A DNA stretch of 12,747 nt from Acidimicrobiaceae bacterium (GTDB lineage Bacteria; Actinomycetota; Acidimicrobiia; Acidimicrobiales; Microtrichaceae), in the NCBI GenBank assembly GCA_003514205.1, contig DORQ01000159.1, forward strand, positions 10,046 through 22,792. Reading direction: 5' to 3'. Numbering within the stretch: position 1 is the first letter of the stretch; each line of letters starts with the position of its first letter. Below are positions 1 through 10,718 of this stretch, one piece after another. The position numbers and the translations under genes are program-made. Below the pieces are notes generated by a model that did not search any database, had not been told where the DNA came from, and saw only the letters and a list, made by a program, of their open reading frames with translations.

Positions 1-359
1 GTTTCGTCGATCGATTCGGTGTCGGTGCAGTCCAACACCGATTCCAGTCGCAGCACCCCAAAGTCGGATTGGCCGGAGCGGAGCACCTCGCATGGCTGCG
101 CATCGCTTCGATACTCCACCGTCAGGCCGCCAAGGGTGGTGGCGAGAGTCCCATACAGCGTGGTGAGTTGAATGCTGTGCTCAGATCGTTCGCCCACCCC
201 TCGAGTGAGACTGTACTCAGTCGTTCGGAGATCCTGGCGAGGGCATCCAGGTAGCAGAACGAGCAGTGCAAACAGCCAGATCGCCGCGACCCTCCCCGTT
301 GGAGCGGGAGTTCCGAACGGCCGGGTTCGCGGTCGACCTGCGGGGCCTAGTTGAACCAC
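1..359 (-). CDS. Putative lipoprotein, C-terminus beyond the window
   Basis: This leftward open frame runs uninterrupted for 119 codons from a GTG at 359 to the window edge. Residues 1-23 are rich in Arg, Pro and Gly, residues 24-38 are a hydrophobic stretch (AAIWLFALLVLL), and the lipobox LLPGC puts the lipidated Cys at residue 39. This predicts export and anchoring to the outer face of the cytoplasmic membrane. The mature part has a mixed composition with at least two further Cys (in QPCEVL and LDCTD), which could form a disulphide. An in-frame stop lies just upstream, so the GTG is the only sensible start. It overlaps the end of the upstream PGPGW gene by 13 bases, implying co-transcription and possibly coupled translation. 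No strong Shine-Dalgarno is visible. I do not recognise the family, and the C-terminus is missing. Confidence 0.66.
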   Translation of the reverse strand, partial: MVQLGPAGRPRTRPFGTPAPTGRVAAIWLFALLVLLPGCPRQDLRTTEYSLTRGVGERSEHSIQLTTLYGTLATTLGGLTVEYRSDAQPCEVLRSGQSDFGVLRLESVLDCTDTESIDE

Positions 360-778
360 GACCGTACGAAGCTCGCCACGTCATCGCCCCAGAGCACCGC
401 CGCAGTTGTGGCGAGCACGACGATGGCACCCATCAGGATGAGTGAGCTCGTTGGAATCTTCCCATCGGCAGGGATTCCTGGAATCCGTTCTCGGATATTG
501 CGAATCAAACGCGCAGTCCAGGCGTAAGGAAGCAAGCTCAGCCCAACAATGATGATGACCCAACCAGGGCCAGGGAGAGGGAGCAGGATGATGCCGACAA
601 TCACCAACACCCATCCCCCGATGGCGCGGAGGAGCCGCATCGCAAGGCTGTGTCGAGCCTCCTCCTCGGAGACCTCGTGCTTGCCTGTTTCGATTTCGGC
701 CTCAAGAGCGGCGGCAGTGAACCGTTCTCGAAAGGTGTCGTGGTGGCTCTCCTCGGGAGTTTCTGGCGAACTCGGCAT
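347..778 (-). CDS. PGPGW-family small membrane protein (TIGR02611-like)
   Basis: A protein of 143 residues from the ATG at 778. Residues 1-48 are charged, probably helical and cytoplasmic. A hydrophobic hairpin at about 52-84 contains the signature PLPGPGW (Pro69-Trp73) between two membrane segments, followed by a basic stretch (RLIRNIRERIP) and a third hydrophobic segment at about 111-129. The PGPGW motif defines a family of putative actinobacterial transmembrane proteins (Pfam PGPGW, TIGR02611) with no established function. The frame stays open to a GTG at 853, which would add 25 residues rich in Arg. I prefer 778 because the family starts with a short charged segment and because a TATGTT hexamer sits exactly where a leaderless transcript would need it. 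The gene precedes and overlaps the lipoprotein gene, and diverges from the rightward run. Confidence 0.85.
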   Translation of the reverse strand: MPSSPETPEESHHDTFRERFTAAALEAEIETGKHEVSEEEARHSLAMRLLRAIGGWVLVIVGIILLPLPGPGWVIIIVGLSLLPYAWTARLIRNIRERIPGIPADGKIPTSSLILMGAIVVLATTAAVLWGDDVASFVRSWFN

Positions 779-784
779 CGCTAC

Positions 785-790
785 AACATA
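785..790 (-). promoter_or_regulatory. Possible -10 element for a leaderless mRNA of the PGPGW gene
   Basis: Read leftward, TATGTT fits the actinobacterial -10 consensus TANNNT. Six bases (GTAGCG) separate it from the ATG at 778, so transcription would begin at or next to the start codon. No Shine-Dalgarno is visible before that ATG, as expected for a leaderless message. No good -35 lies 16-18 bases upstream; a TTGACA at 823-818 is too far away. The call rests on spacing and a short motif only. Confidence 0.35.
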
Positions 791-867
791 GTGGTGGTTT
801 CGGCGTGCGCGTGGGCGTGTCAAACTTGCCGCGTTGGGAGTGCCGAGGTCCACCGAAACGGAAGTCT

Positions 868-874
868 GGGGGAG
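868..874 (+). promoter_or_regulatory. Ribosome binding site deciding the start at 878
   Basis: A purine run GGGGGAG ends three bases before the ATG at 878. The same frame is open back to a GTG at 650, but that extension lies antisense to the PGPGW gene and has no Shine-Dalgarno. The site therefore fixes the start of the rightward gene at 878. The spacing is short, so pairing probably uses the first G residues of the run. Confidence 0.55.
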
Positions 875-877
875 TCG

Positions 878-2029
878 ATGGATGAAGTCAGCGATCGAGG
901 TGACAAGGGTGGCAAGTACGCATTCTCAATAACCCTGGCCGAGGAGTTTCTGAACGAAATGTCTCGGTCTGGAATTGGTGATGGGTTCTCCGCAGCCGAG
1001 GTTGTTCACACTCTTGAGCTCCCGATGATGGGCCCGATGGAACTCAAGGTCGGGCTGACCATTACCGAGGTCACCTTCCAGATGCGGGAGGAAGACCAGG
1101 GTCGGCTTCATGCCACGGTGCGGGCCGAGGGAGCAGTTCAGGTGTTAGGGGAGGTGCCAATGCAACCCCTTCCCGGTGCCGCACATCTTCGGGCCGAGGT
1201 TCTTGTCGCTCCCCACGTCGAATTGCGTGAGGACGGTTCGTTCGCCGCTGTTCTCGACCTGGTGAACTGCGAAATGCTGAGCGTCACCCTGGAGCGGATT
1301 GCCGGAGTTGAGACCACGTCGATCATGCAGGAACAGCTGGGCCAGCTGCTGATCTCAACGATCGGCGGCGACCTCTTTCAGGGTCTCGCTGCCGCAATGG
1401 GCACTGTTGGTTTGGAATTGGATTCGGCAGTGGGCTCGCTGCTCCACATGCTGGGTTGTTCCGTTGGTGTAGCAAACTTGGAGGTTCTGGACGGCCACCT
1501 ACTTCTGGGTATCCACGGAGTGGACGACCTCGACGGCCATGCGCGCCACGTGTCCGGCACGGGCGAGGCAGTGTCAGTCACTGTTGCGTCAGGAGTCTTC
1601 CCGCCACTGTTTCAACTGCTGGCCTCCGGGGCGCTTGGTGTCGACCTCCCGTTTGAAGCGGATTTCCGGTCAGAACACAAACAGCTGTCTGGCCGAATCC
1701 GAAACACTCGCCTCGTGGAGCATCCCTTGATTCCCGACCTTCGGCCAGGGCTTCACTATTCGGTGGTTCCCAGACTTCTCGGCGAGTTCCTTGAACTTGT
1801 TGCCACGGAGGTATGGGTGGAGCTTCCCTTCGTTCCGGCGCCAATCAACCGACTCAGCCGGCTGCTCGGTGGTGCGGCTTCGCTTGCGCCCCTGAAGGTT
1901 CGGGTTCCATCCACCATGACGATTCCGCTGCACCCTGAGCTCGGCACGTCAATGGTTGTGCGTATCTCGCGGGTGGCCACTGTGGCCGAGGGCATTACGC
2001 TCACACTTGAATCCTGCACCTCTGCATGA
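878..2029 (+). CDS. Hypothetical protein, possibly a lipid-binding TULIP-like protein
   Basis: A protein of 383 residues, first gene of the rightward run. I do not recognise the family with certainty. It has no signal peptide, no clear membrane span and few Cys. Most of it alternates short hydrophobic beta-strand-like stretches (LKVGLTITEVTFQM, LHATVRAEGAVQVLG, LRAEVLVAP) with amphipathic helices (FSITLAEEFLNEMSR near the N-terminus; MQEQLGQLLISTIGGDLFQGLAAAM-like region in the middle). A second helix-strand cycle follows (FPPLFQLLASGALGV, then VRVPSTMTIPLH and MVVRISRVATVAEGITLTLES). Two helix-plus-long-strand halves and hydrophobic strands are what a tubular lipid-binding (TULIP/BPI-like) protein shows, and that is my tentative reading. 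An alternative is an unrelated soluble beta-rich protein. A start at 878 is supported by the GGGGGAG upstream. The phosphatase gene begins 28 bases after its stop, with a 7-codon reading frame between them. Confidence 0.72.
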   Translation: MDEVSDRGDKGGKYAFSITLAEEFLNEMSRSGIGDGFSAAEVVHTLELPMMGPMELKVGLTITEVTFQMREEDQGRLHATVRAEGAVQVLGEVPMQPLPGAAHLRAEVLVAPHVELREDGSFAAVLDLVNCEMLSVTLERIAGVETTSIMQEQLGQLLISTIGGDLFQGLAAAMGTVGLELDSAVGSLLHMLGCSVGVANLEVLDGHLLLGIHGVDDLDGHARHVSGTGEAVSVTVASGVFPPLFQLLASGALGVDLPFEADFRSEHKQLSGRIRNTRLVEHPLIPDLRPGLHYSVVPRLLGEFLELVATEVWVELPFVPAPINRLSRLLGGAASLAPLKVRVPSTMTIPLHPELGTSMVVRISRVATVAEGITLTLESCTSA

Positions 2030-2057
2030 GTGTCGACCGAAGGCAGTAACCATCACG

Positions 2058-2834
2058 ATGAGTGGATCAAGTGCCGTTCCTGGAGCGTTCAATCTGCGAG
2101 ATCTCGCAGCGACACCGTTGGCTCAGCGCGCCGTCCGGCCGGGGCAGGTCTTCAGATCCGATCTCCTTCACCGGATCGACGCTCAGGCGGCACACAATTG
2201 GCTCGCAGATCGGAACGTAGGGCTGGTGGTCGACCTCAGGACAGAGGGAGAGCGCGACGCCGACGGATTCCTTGCAACGGACGGAAGTTTCGCAGTCGCA
2301 CACGTTCCCCTGATGGATGAGGTGTGGAGCTGGGAGGATGAGCGAGACCACGATGGTGAGAGCTTTCTTCGAGATCGAACGATTGAGATCTTCGAGCGCC
2401 ATCCTGATCGCATCGTGTCAGTGCTCGACCTGATCGCTGAGGCCGACGGTCCCACACTGTTTCATTGCACTGCTGGCAAAGACCGAACTGGTGTCGTTGC
2501 TTGTGTTCTCCTCGGGGTGATTGGCGCGCCCAACGAGACGATCATCGCCGACTACTCGGCCAGTGCACTCGCTATGCCGGCGCTGATGGGGTACTACCGC
2601 GACCTTCATGCCCAAACCCGGGGCGGCGATGCAGTGGCCGAATTCGATGAGCAGAAGGCAGCGCTGCTTCTTGAGCGGGCTGCAACGCCCTTCACGATGT
2701 CGTCTGTTCTTGACCACCTGGCGAGCAGCGAAGGCTCGCTCCTTCAGTGGGCCACGAGTCGCGGGCTTGCAGATTCCGCAGTTTCCGTGCTCCGGCAACG
2801 ACTTCAACAATCAACTCAGAATGAGGGGCAATGA
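2058..2834 (+). CDS. Tyrosine-protein phosphatase, atypical PtpB-like (Y_phosphatase3 family)
   Basis: A cytoplasmic Cys-based phosphatase of 258 residues. The catalytic P-loop is HCTAGKDRTG at residues 136-145, with nucleophile Cys137 and phosphate-binding Arg143. An N-terminal FNLRDL (11-16) and RPGQVFRSDLL (27-37) match the start of this family. The Lys-Asp in the P-loop is typical of the group that includes Mycobacterium tuberculosis PtpB, which acts on phosphotyrosine, phosphoserine/threonine and phosphoinositides, so a lipid substrate is possible. The length is close to the usual 250-280. ATG 2058 is chosen because upstream in-frame codons run back into the 383-aa gene and the family motif begins 11 residues after it. 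Its Shine-Dalgarno is weak (GAAGG, 14 bases away). The peroxiredoxin starts one base after its stop, so the two are co-transcribed. Whether it is secreted is unknown; no signal peptide is seen. Confidence 0.9.
   Translation: MSGSSAVPGAFNLRDLAATPLAQRAVRPGQVFRSDLLHRIDAQAAHNWLADRNVGLVVDLRTEGERDADGFLATDGSFAVAHVPLMDEVWSWEDERDHDGESFLRDRTIEIFERHPDRIVSVLDLIAEADGPTLFHCTAGKDRTGVVACVLLGVIGAPNETIIADYSASALAMPALMGYYRDLHAQTRGGDAVAEFDEQKAALLLERAATPFTMSSVLDHLASSEGSLLQWATSRGLADSAVSVLRQRLQQSTQNEGQ
2823..2828 (+). promoter_or_regulatory. Ribosome binding site of the peroxiredoxin gene
   Basis: GAGGGG lies 7 bases before the ATG at 2836, inside the last codons of the phosphatase gene. The frame also has an ATG at 2821, but that one would put the site inside the coding region, so 2836 is the start. 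Confidence 0.6.
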
Positions 2835-2835
2835 C

Positions 2836-7384
<4,549 letters not shown>

Positions 7385-7406
7385 ATACAGAAGAAAGCAG
7401 TGGAAC

Positions 7407-9050
7407 ATGCAGGGTAGCGACTGGAATCTGGCATCGATCTGGGAGGCAATTGCCGACCGTGTCGGCGACCGCGACGCGTTGTGTCATGGAGAGATGGTCC
7501 GGAGCTGGAGCGAGTTCGAGAATCGAGCGGCTCGGTGTGCCGCTGTGCTTGAGGAATGCGGAATCGGCCATGACCACAAGGTGGCCTTCTACTCCTACAA
7601 CGGACCGGAGTATGTCGAGGCCACCTTCGCCGCCTTCAAAGTTCGGGCTATCCCGGTAAACGTCAACTACCGATACACGGCAACTGAGCTGATGTATCTG
7701 TTTGAGAACTCCGAAGCGACAGCGGTGATCGTCGATTCCCGACTCGCTGCGAATCTGGAGCCACTCCTCGCCCAGCTGCCGTTGCTCAGGCTCGTGCTGC
7801 AGGTGGGTGACGGGCCACTGCTTCCCGGAGCAGTTCGCTATGAGGAGGCGCTCGCTGATGCTTGCCCGGCGAGCCGAATCAATAGAAGCCCTGAGGACCT
7901 GTGGTTCCTCTACACGGGTGGCACCACCGGTATGCCCAAGGGCGTGATGTGGCCACACCGCTCGCTGTTGTTGACCTCGGCCCCGACGTTCAAGTCTCTT
8001 CGACTTCCAACTCCTTCCTCACCCGAGGAGGCAGCCACAGTCGCTGAGCGAATCCACGAACTCGGCGGCGAGACTCGCCTGCTGCCAGCAGCGCCACTCA
8101 TGCACGGAACCTCTGCGATTTCTTCCTGGGGAGCGCTCTGCTCGGCGGGTGCGATCATCACCTGTGGTGCAGCAAGCTTCGATGCCGCGGAGGTACTTGA
8201 GTCGGTGCAACGACATCGGGCGAACACCTTAACGATTGTGGGTGACGCGTTTGCGAAGCCGATCATCGCGGAGCTCGTTCGGGCAGAAGGGGAGGGTGAA
8301 CCGTATGACCTGAGTTCGTTGAGCCTGGTGGTGTCCTCAGGCGTGATGTGGTCGGCTGAGACGAAGTCGGAACTGATGGCGCGGGCCGACGTGATCTGCG
8401 CGGACTTGCTTGGGTCCTCAGAAGGTGTCGGATTCGCACGGTCAGTTTCGAAACGAGATCGACCATCGCGGACAGCGGAGTTCAGACTCGGCGAGTTTGG
8501 ACAGGTGTTCAACGACGCGGGCGAGCCGGTGGTTCCAGGCAGCGGCGAGCGAGGTCTGCTCGCAGTTGGAGGGCCGATTCCGATCGGGTACTACAAGGAC
8601 CCGGCGAAGACGGCGGAGAGTTTTCGAGAGATTGGCGGCAAGATCTGGTCAGTGCCAGGGGATTGGGCCACCGTAGAGGTCGATGGGCGGATCACGCTGC
8701 TTGGCCGCGGTTCGGCGTGCATCAATACCGCCGGCGAGAAGGTCTTTCCCGAGGAAGTGGAGGAGACGTTGAAGACTCACATCGGCGTGATTGATGCCAA
8801 CGTGGTTGGCGTCCCCGACGAGAAGTGGGGGACTGCAGTGGTTGCTGTGATCTCCTGCGAGGATCCAGCGCCGAGCGCTGCTGAGCTCACGGCGCACTGC
8901 CGGCTTACCCTCGCCGGCTACAAATGTCCGAAACGGATGGTGTTCGTCGATTCGGTTCAGCGAGGGCCGAATGGCAAGGCGGACTATCGGTGGGCGAAAT
9001 CTGTCGCAGAACGGGCCGTGGCAGAGCAGGCTGTGGCAGAGCAGGCATGA
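7407..9050 (+). CDS. Acyl-CoA synthetase, AMP-binding, FadD19-like
   Basis: A 547-residue adenylate-forming enzyme that joins a carboxylic acid to CoA through an acyl-AMP intermediate. The ATP P-loop is YTGGTTGMPKG (169-179), the A5 motif LGSSEG lies at 335-340 with Glu339, the A7 aspartate is Asp419 in PGDW, and the A8 hinge region is GRGSACINTAGEKVFPEEVEE (starting at 434). The A10 catalytic lysine is Lys524 in NGKADY. The P-loop continuing into MWPH and the A8 sequence resemble the FadD19/FadD17 group of actinobacteria, which activate fatty or cholesterol side-chain acids. The substrate here cannot be read from sequence. ATG 7407 lies 22 bases after galM, with AGAAGAAAG as a weak Shine-Dalgarno. 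The C-terminus ends in repeated VAE(Q/R)A units that overlap the next start codon. It has no obvious link to galactose use. Confidence 0.93.
   Translation: MQGSDWNLASIWEAIADRVGDRDALCHGEMVRSWSEFENRAARCAAVLEECGIGHDHKVAFYSYNGPEYVEATFAAFKVRAIPVNVNYRYTATELMYLFENSEATAVIVDSRLAANLEPLLAQLPLLRLVLQVGDGPLLPGAVRYEEALADACPASRINRSPEDLWFLYTGGTTGMPKGVMWPHRSLLLTSAPTFKSLRLPTPSSPEEAATVAERIHELGGETRLLPAAPLMHGTSAISSWGALCSAGAIITCGAASFDAAEVLESVQRHRANTLTIVGDAFAKPIIAELVRAEGEGEPYDLSSLSLVVSSGVMWSAETKSELMARADVICADLLGSSEGVGFARSVSKRDRPSRTAEFRLGEFGQVFNDAGEPVVPGSGERGLLAVGGPIPIGYYKDPAKTAESFREIGGKIWSVPGDWATVEVDGRITLLGRGSACINTAGEKVFPEEVEETLKTHIGVIDANVVGVPDEKWGTAVVAVISCEDPAPSAAELTAHCRLTLAGYKCPKRMVFVDSVQRGPNGKADYRWAKSVAERAVAEQAVAEQA
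9003..9047 (+). repeat. Tandem 15-base repeat, three copies, at a gene junction
   Basis: Three 15-base units lie at 9003-9017, 9018-9032 and 9033-9047. The last two differ at one base; the first is more diverged. They encode VAERA, VAEQA and VAEQA, the last 15 residues of the acyl-CoA synthetase. The array ends on the A of the mscS ATG, and the overlapping TGA follows. Copy-number change would keep the reading frame. Confidence 0.85.
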
Positions 9051-9955
9051 GCGCAGCAACTGTCAGCGCTGCAATGGTGAGCGCCGCACCAGCGAGATCG
9101 CCCTGGGCAGATGCTGGTGAGGCGCTCACCATCGGCTTACGAATCGCCGTGATTCTGGCGATCGGGCTGTTGCTACGACTGCTTGCTGCGCGGTTAATCA
9201 CAGGCGTTGTTCGGAGAATGCAGGGTCGTACCGTTGCGGCGATGGCGGGCCGCGTGGGCGATAACGCCAGTCGTTTGGATGCCCGCGCACAGACCGTTTC
9301 CACGATGCTGGGCAGCATGAGCACCTGGATCATCTTGACGATCACCTTGCTGATGGTTTTCGGTGAGTTGGACATCAATCTTGGTCCGCTGGTGGCAGGC
9401 GCTGGGGTGGTGGGGATCGCACTGGGTTTCGGCGCGCAATCTCTGGTGAAGGACATGCTGGCCGGGTTGTTTGTGCTTCTCGAAGACCAATACGGGGTAG
9501 GCGACATCATTGATGCGGGCGTGGCGACTGGGACCGTGGAACGCATCACCCTTCGGTCTACGCAATTGCGAGACTTGGCAGGGACCATGTGGCACATTCC
9601 GAATGGAACGATTGCTCGTGTCGGAAACAAGAGCCAGAGCTGGGCGAGAGCCGTCGTAGAAGTCGTGGTGTCTCACACGGCCGACATTCGTCAAGCTCGA
9701 ACCACGCTTCGAGAGCTGGCTGAGGAGATGGCTGGGGAGCCGGAATGGAACTCCGCAATGAAGGCCGGTGCAGAGACCGACGATCAGGGTGTATCGGCCT
9801 TGACGCCCATGGGGGTCACCCTCCGCCTCGTGGTCGACACTGAGCCGAAATCACAATGGTTAGTCGAGCGTGAGCTACGAATGCGCATTCTCGAGACGTT
9901 CCGCGCCCAAGGGATTCCATTGGAGGTCCACCACCCCAACCGATTTGAACCCTAA
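9047..9955 (+). CDS. Small-conductance mechanosensitive channel, MscS family
   Basis: A 302-residue inner-membrane protein that opens under membrane tension to release solutes on hypo-osmotic shock. Membrane segments are seen at about 29-55, 90-108 and 114-141. The third is the pore helix, with the MscS Gly/Ala pattern VAGAGVVGIALGFGAQSLVKD (starts at 116), followed by GLFVLLEDQYGVGDII, which begins the cytoplasmic beta domain. The rest is the alpha/beta cytoplasmic vestibule, ending HHPNRFEP. Three spans give the minimal MscS topology. The ATG at 9047 overlaps the acyl-CoA synthetase stop (ATGA) at a tandem repeat. The N-terminus MSAATVSAAMVSAAPA is Ala/Ser-rich and repetitive, and ATG 9074 is a possible alternative start. 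No strong Shine-Dalgarno is seen, so translation is probably coupled. Confidence 0.92.
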   Translation: MSAATVSAAMVSAAPARSPWADAGEALTIGLRIAVILAIGLLLRLLAARLITGVVRRMQGRTVAAMAGRVGDNASRLDARAQTVSTMLGSMSTWIILTITLLMVFGELDINLGPLVAGAGVVGIALGFGAQSLVKDMLAGLFVLLEDQYGVGDIIDAGVATGTVERITLRSTQLRDLAGTMWHIPNGTIARVGNKSQSWARAVVEVVVSHTADIRQARTTLRELAEEMAGEPEWNSAMKAGAETDDQGVSALTPMGVTLRLVVDTEPKSQWLVERELRMRILETFRAQGIPLEVHHPNRFEP

Positions 9956-9980
9956 CGTTTGATTGTTAGGGCACCTGCCC
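9950..9980 (+). promoter_or_regulatory. Two competing hairpins after mscS, candidate attenuator or weak terminator
   Basis: CCCTAAC (9950-9956) pairs perfectly with GTTAGGG (9965-9971) around an 8-base loop, and the mscS TAA lies within the first arm. The GGGC of the second arm can instead pair with GCCC at 9977-9980, across the four bases ACCT. The two structures exclude each other. There is no T-run, so a simple rho-independent terminator is unlikely. The position, 25 bases before the next start, is where a leader switch could sit. Confidence 0.4.
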
Positions 9981-9990
9981 TGCAGCGATC

Positions 9991-10002
9991 GGAAGGGAGA
10001 GG
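9991..10002 (+). promoter_or_regulatory. Strong ribosome binding site of the 56-aa gene
   Basis: GGAAGGGAGAGG ends three bases before the ATG at 10006; the AAGGGAGA part is at a good distance. It is the best purine site in the window and is the main evidence that the short gene is real. Confidence 0.65.
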
Positions 10003-10005
10003 CGG

Positions 10006-10176
10006 ATGCAGAAGAAGCTTGGTCTCCTCTCTAGCCTGGCGCTGATCATGTTGTTCTACCTGATCTGGCGAGATCCCAGCGGAACTGCGGGGCTGTTCAA
10101 AGACTTCTTTGGCGCCATTGGGGACTTCCTCGGGAGTTTCTGGGACAAGATCTCGACCTTCGTTGAGAGCTTGTGA
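10006..10176 (+). CDS. Small single-span membrane protein, 56 aa
   Basis: A short gene, easily missed by length filters. Residues 3-4 are basic (KK), residues 5-21 form one hydrophobic span (LGLLSSLALIMLFYLIW), and residues 22-56 form a probable amphipathic helix with regularly placed Phe, Trp, Ile and Leu (GLFKDFFGAIGDFLGSFWDK). Basic residues before the span suggest an N-in orientation with the helix lying along the outer membrane surface. Alternatively the first 21 residues could be an uncleaved signal. A very strong Shine-Dalgarno precedes it, and its TGA overlaps the GTG of the PH-domain gene (GTGA), which argues for coupled translation. I do not recognise a family. A role as a partner or small regulator of the PH-domain protein is inference from position. 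Confidence 0.78.
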   Translation: MQKKLGLLSSLALIMLFYLIWRDPSGTAGLFKDFFGAIGDFLGSFWDKISTFVESL

Positions 10177-10715
10177 GACGTTGGCTCGTCTGGCCCCATG
10201 AGCTGACGGCTCTGTATGTGACGGAAGGGGAAGAGGTCTTCATTGAACAGGCCCCGAACCTGCTCTACTCCCTGGTGTTTCGAACCCTCGAAGTGCTCGT
10301 TATGTTCTCCTTGCTGATCATGGCCTCGCGGTCAACTGACCCAGTGGTCACCCAGGTGGCGCTGGCCTTCGCAGTCGGCATCTTCCTGTGGCTGCTGAAG
10401 GCGCTCGGGGAGGCGGCCTACACGCGGTATGTGCTCACGAACTATCGAGTCTTGGTCATCACGGGGCTCTTCGAGCGCAACTGCGAATGGGTGTCGTGGC
10501 GCAAGGTCACTGACGTTTCGACGCACCGTTCGATCCTCGACGGTTTACTCGGCATGGCGACGATCAGAATTCACAGCGCGCACGAGGCGACGGGGTTCAC
10601 CGAGTTGAGAGACGTCCCCAACCCTGATGAGTTTGAGTTTTGGGTGACCAAGCTCGTGCAGACAACAAACAAAAGGGCCGAGGTGGACGACTGGCTCGAA
10701 GCTGAAATGGACTAG
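10173..10715 (+). CDS. Membrane protein with bacterial PH domain (bPH_2, DUF304-like)
   Basis: A 180-residue protein. Two hydrophobic segments, at about 31-51 and 59-77, form a membrane hairpin and are followed by a bacterial pleckstrin-homology domain of the YdbS/DUF304 type (about 84-165). Its typical pieces are YVLTNYRVLVITGLF (86-100), WVSWRKVTDVSTHRSILDGLLGMATIRIHS (starting at 106), and a final helix (PDEFEFWVTKLVQ). The first 30 residues contain a GEEV-like segment also common before this domain. The function of such proteins is poorly defined; a structural or lipid-associated role at the inner face of the membrane is likely. The GTG at 10173 overlaps the stop of the 56-aa gene. The DUF2079 gene follows after three bases, so the three probably form one unit. 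Confidence 0.88.
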   Translation: MRRWLVWPHELTALYVTEGEEVFIEQAPNLLYSLVFRTLEVLVMFSLLIMASRSTDPVVTQVALAFAVGIFLWLLKALGEAAYTRYVLTNYRVLVITGLFERNCEWVSWRKVTDVSTHRSILDGLLGMATIRIHSAHEATGFTELRDVPNPDEFEFWVTKLVQTTNKRAEVDDWLEAEMD

Positions 10716-10718
10716 TTC

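Noticed and set aside
818..823. TTGACA on the leftward strand as a -35 box.
   Set aside because: No acceptable -10 lies 16-18 bases downstream. The nearest TANNNT is 27 bases away.
650..877. N-terminal extension of the 383-aa gene back to a GTG at 650.
   Set aside because: It lies antisense to the PGPGW gene, whose motif fixes the coding strand there. It has no Shine-Dalgarno, and the ATG at 878 does.
8905..9630. Leftward open frame of 241 codons opposite mscS.
   Set aside because: It is antisense to the MscS pore helix, and its composition (Ser, Pro, Arg, Thr) is that of a shadow frame.
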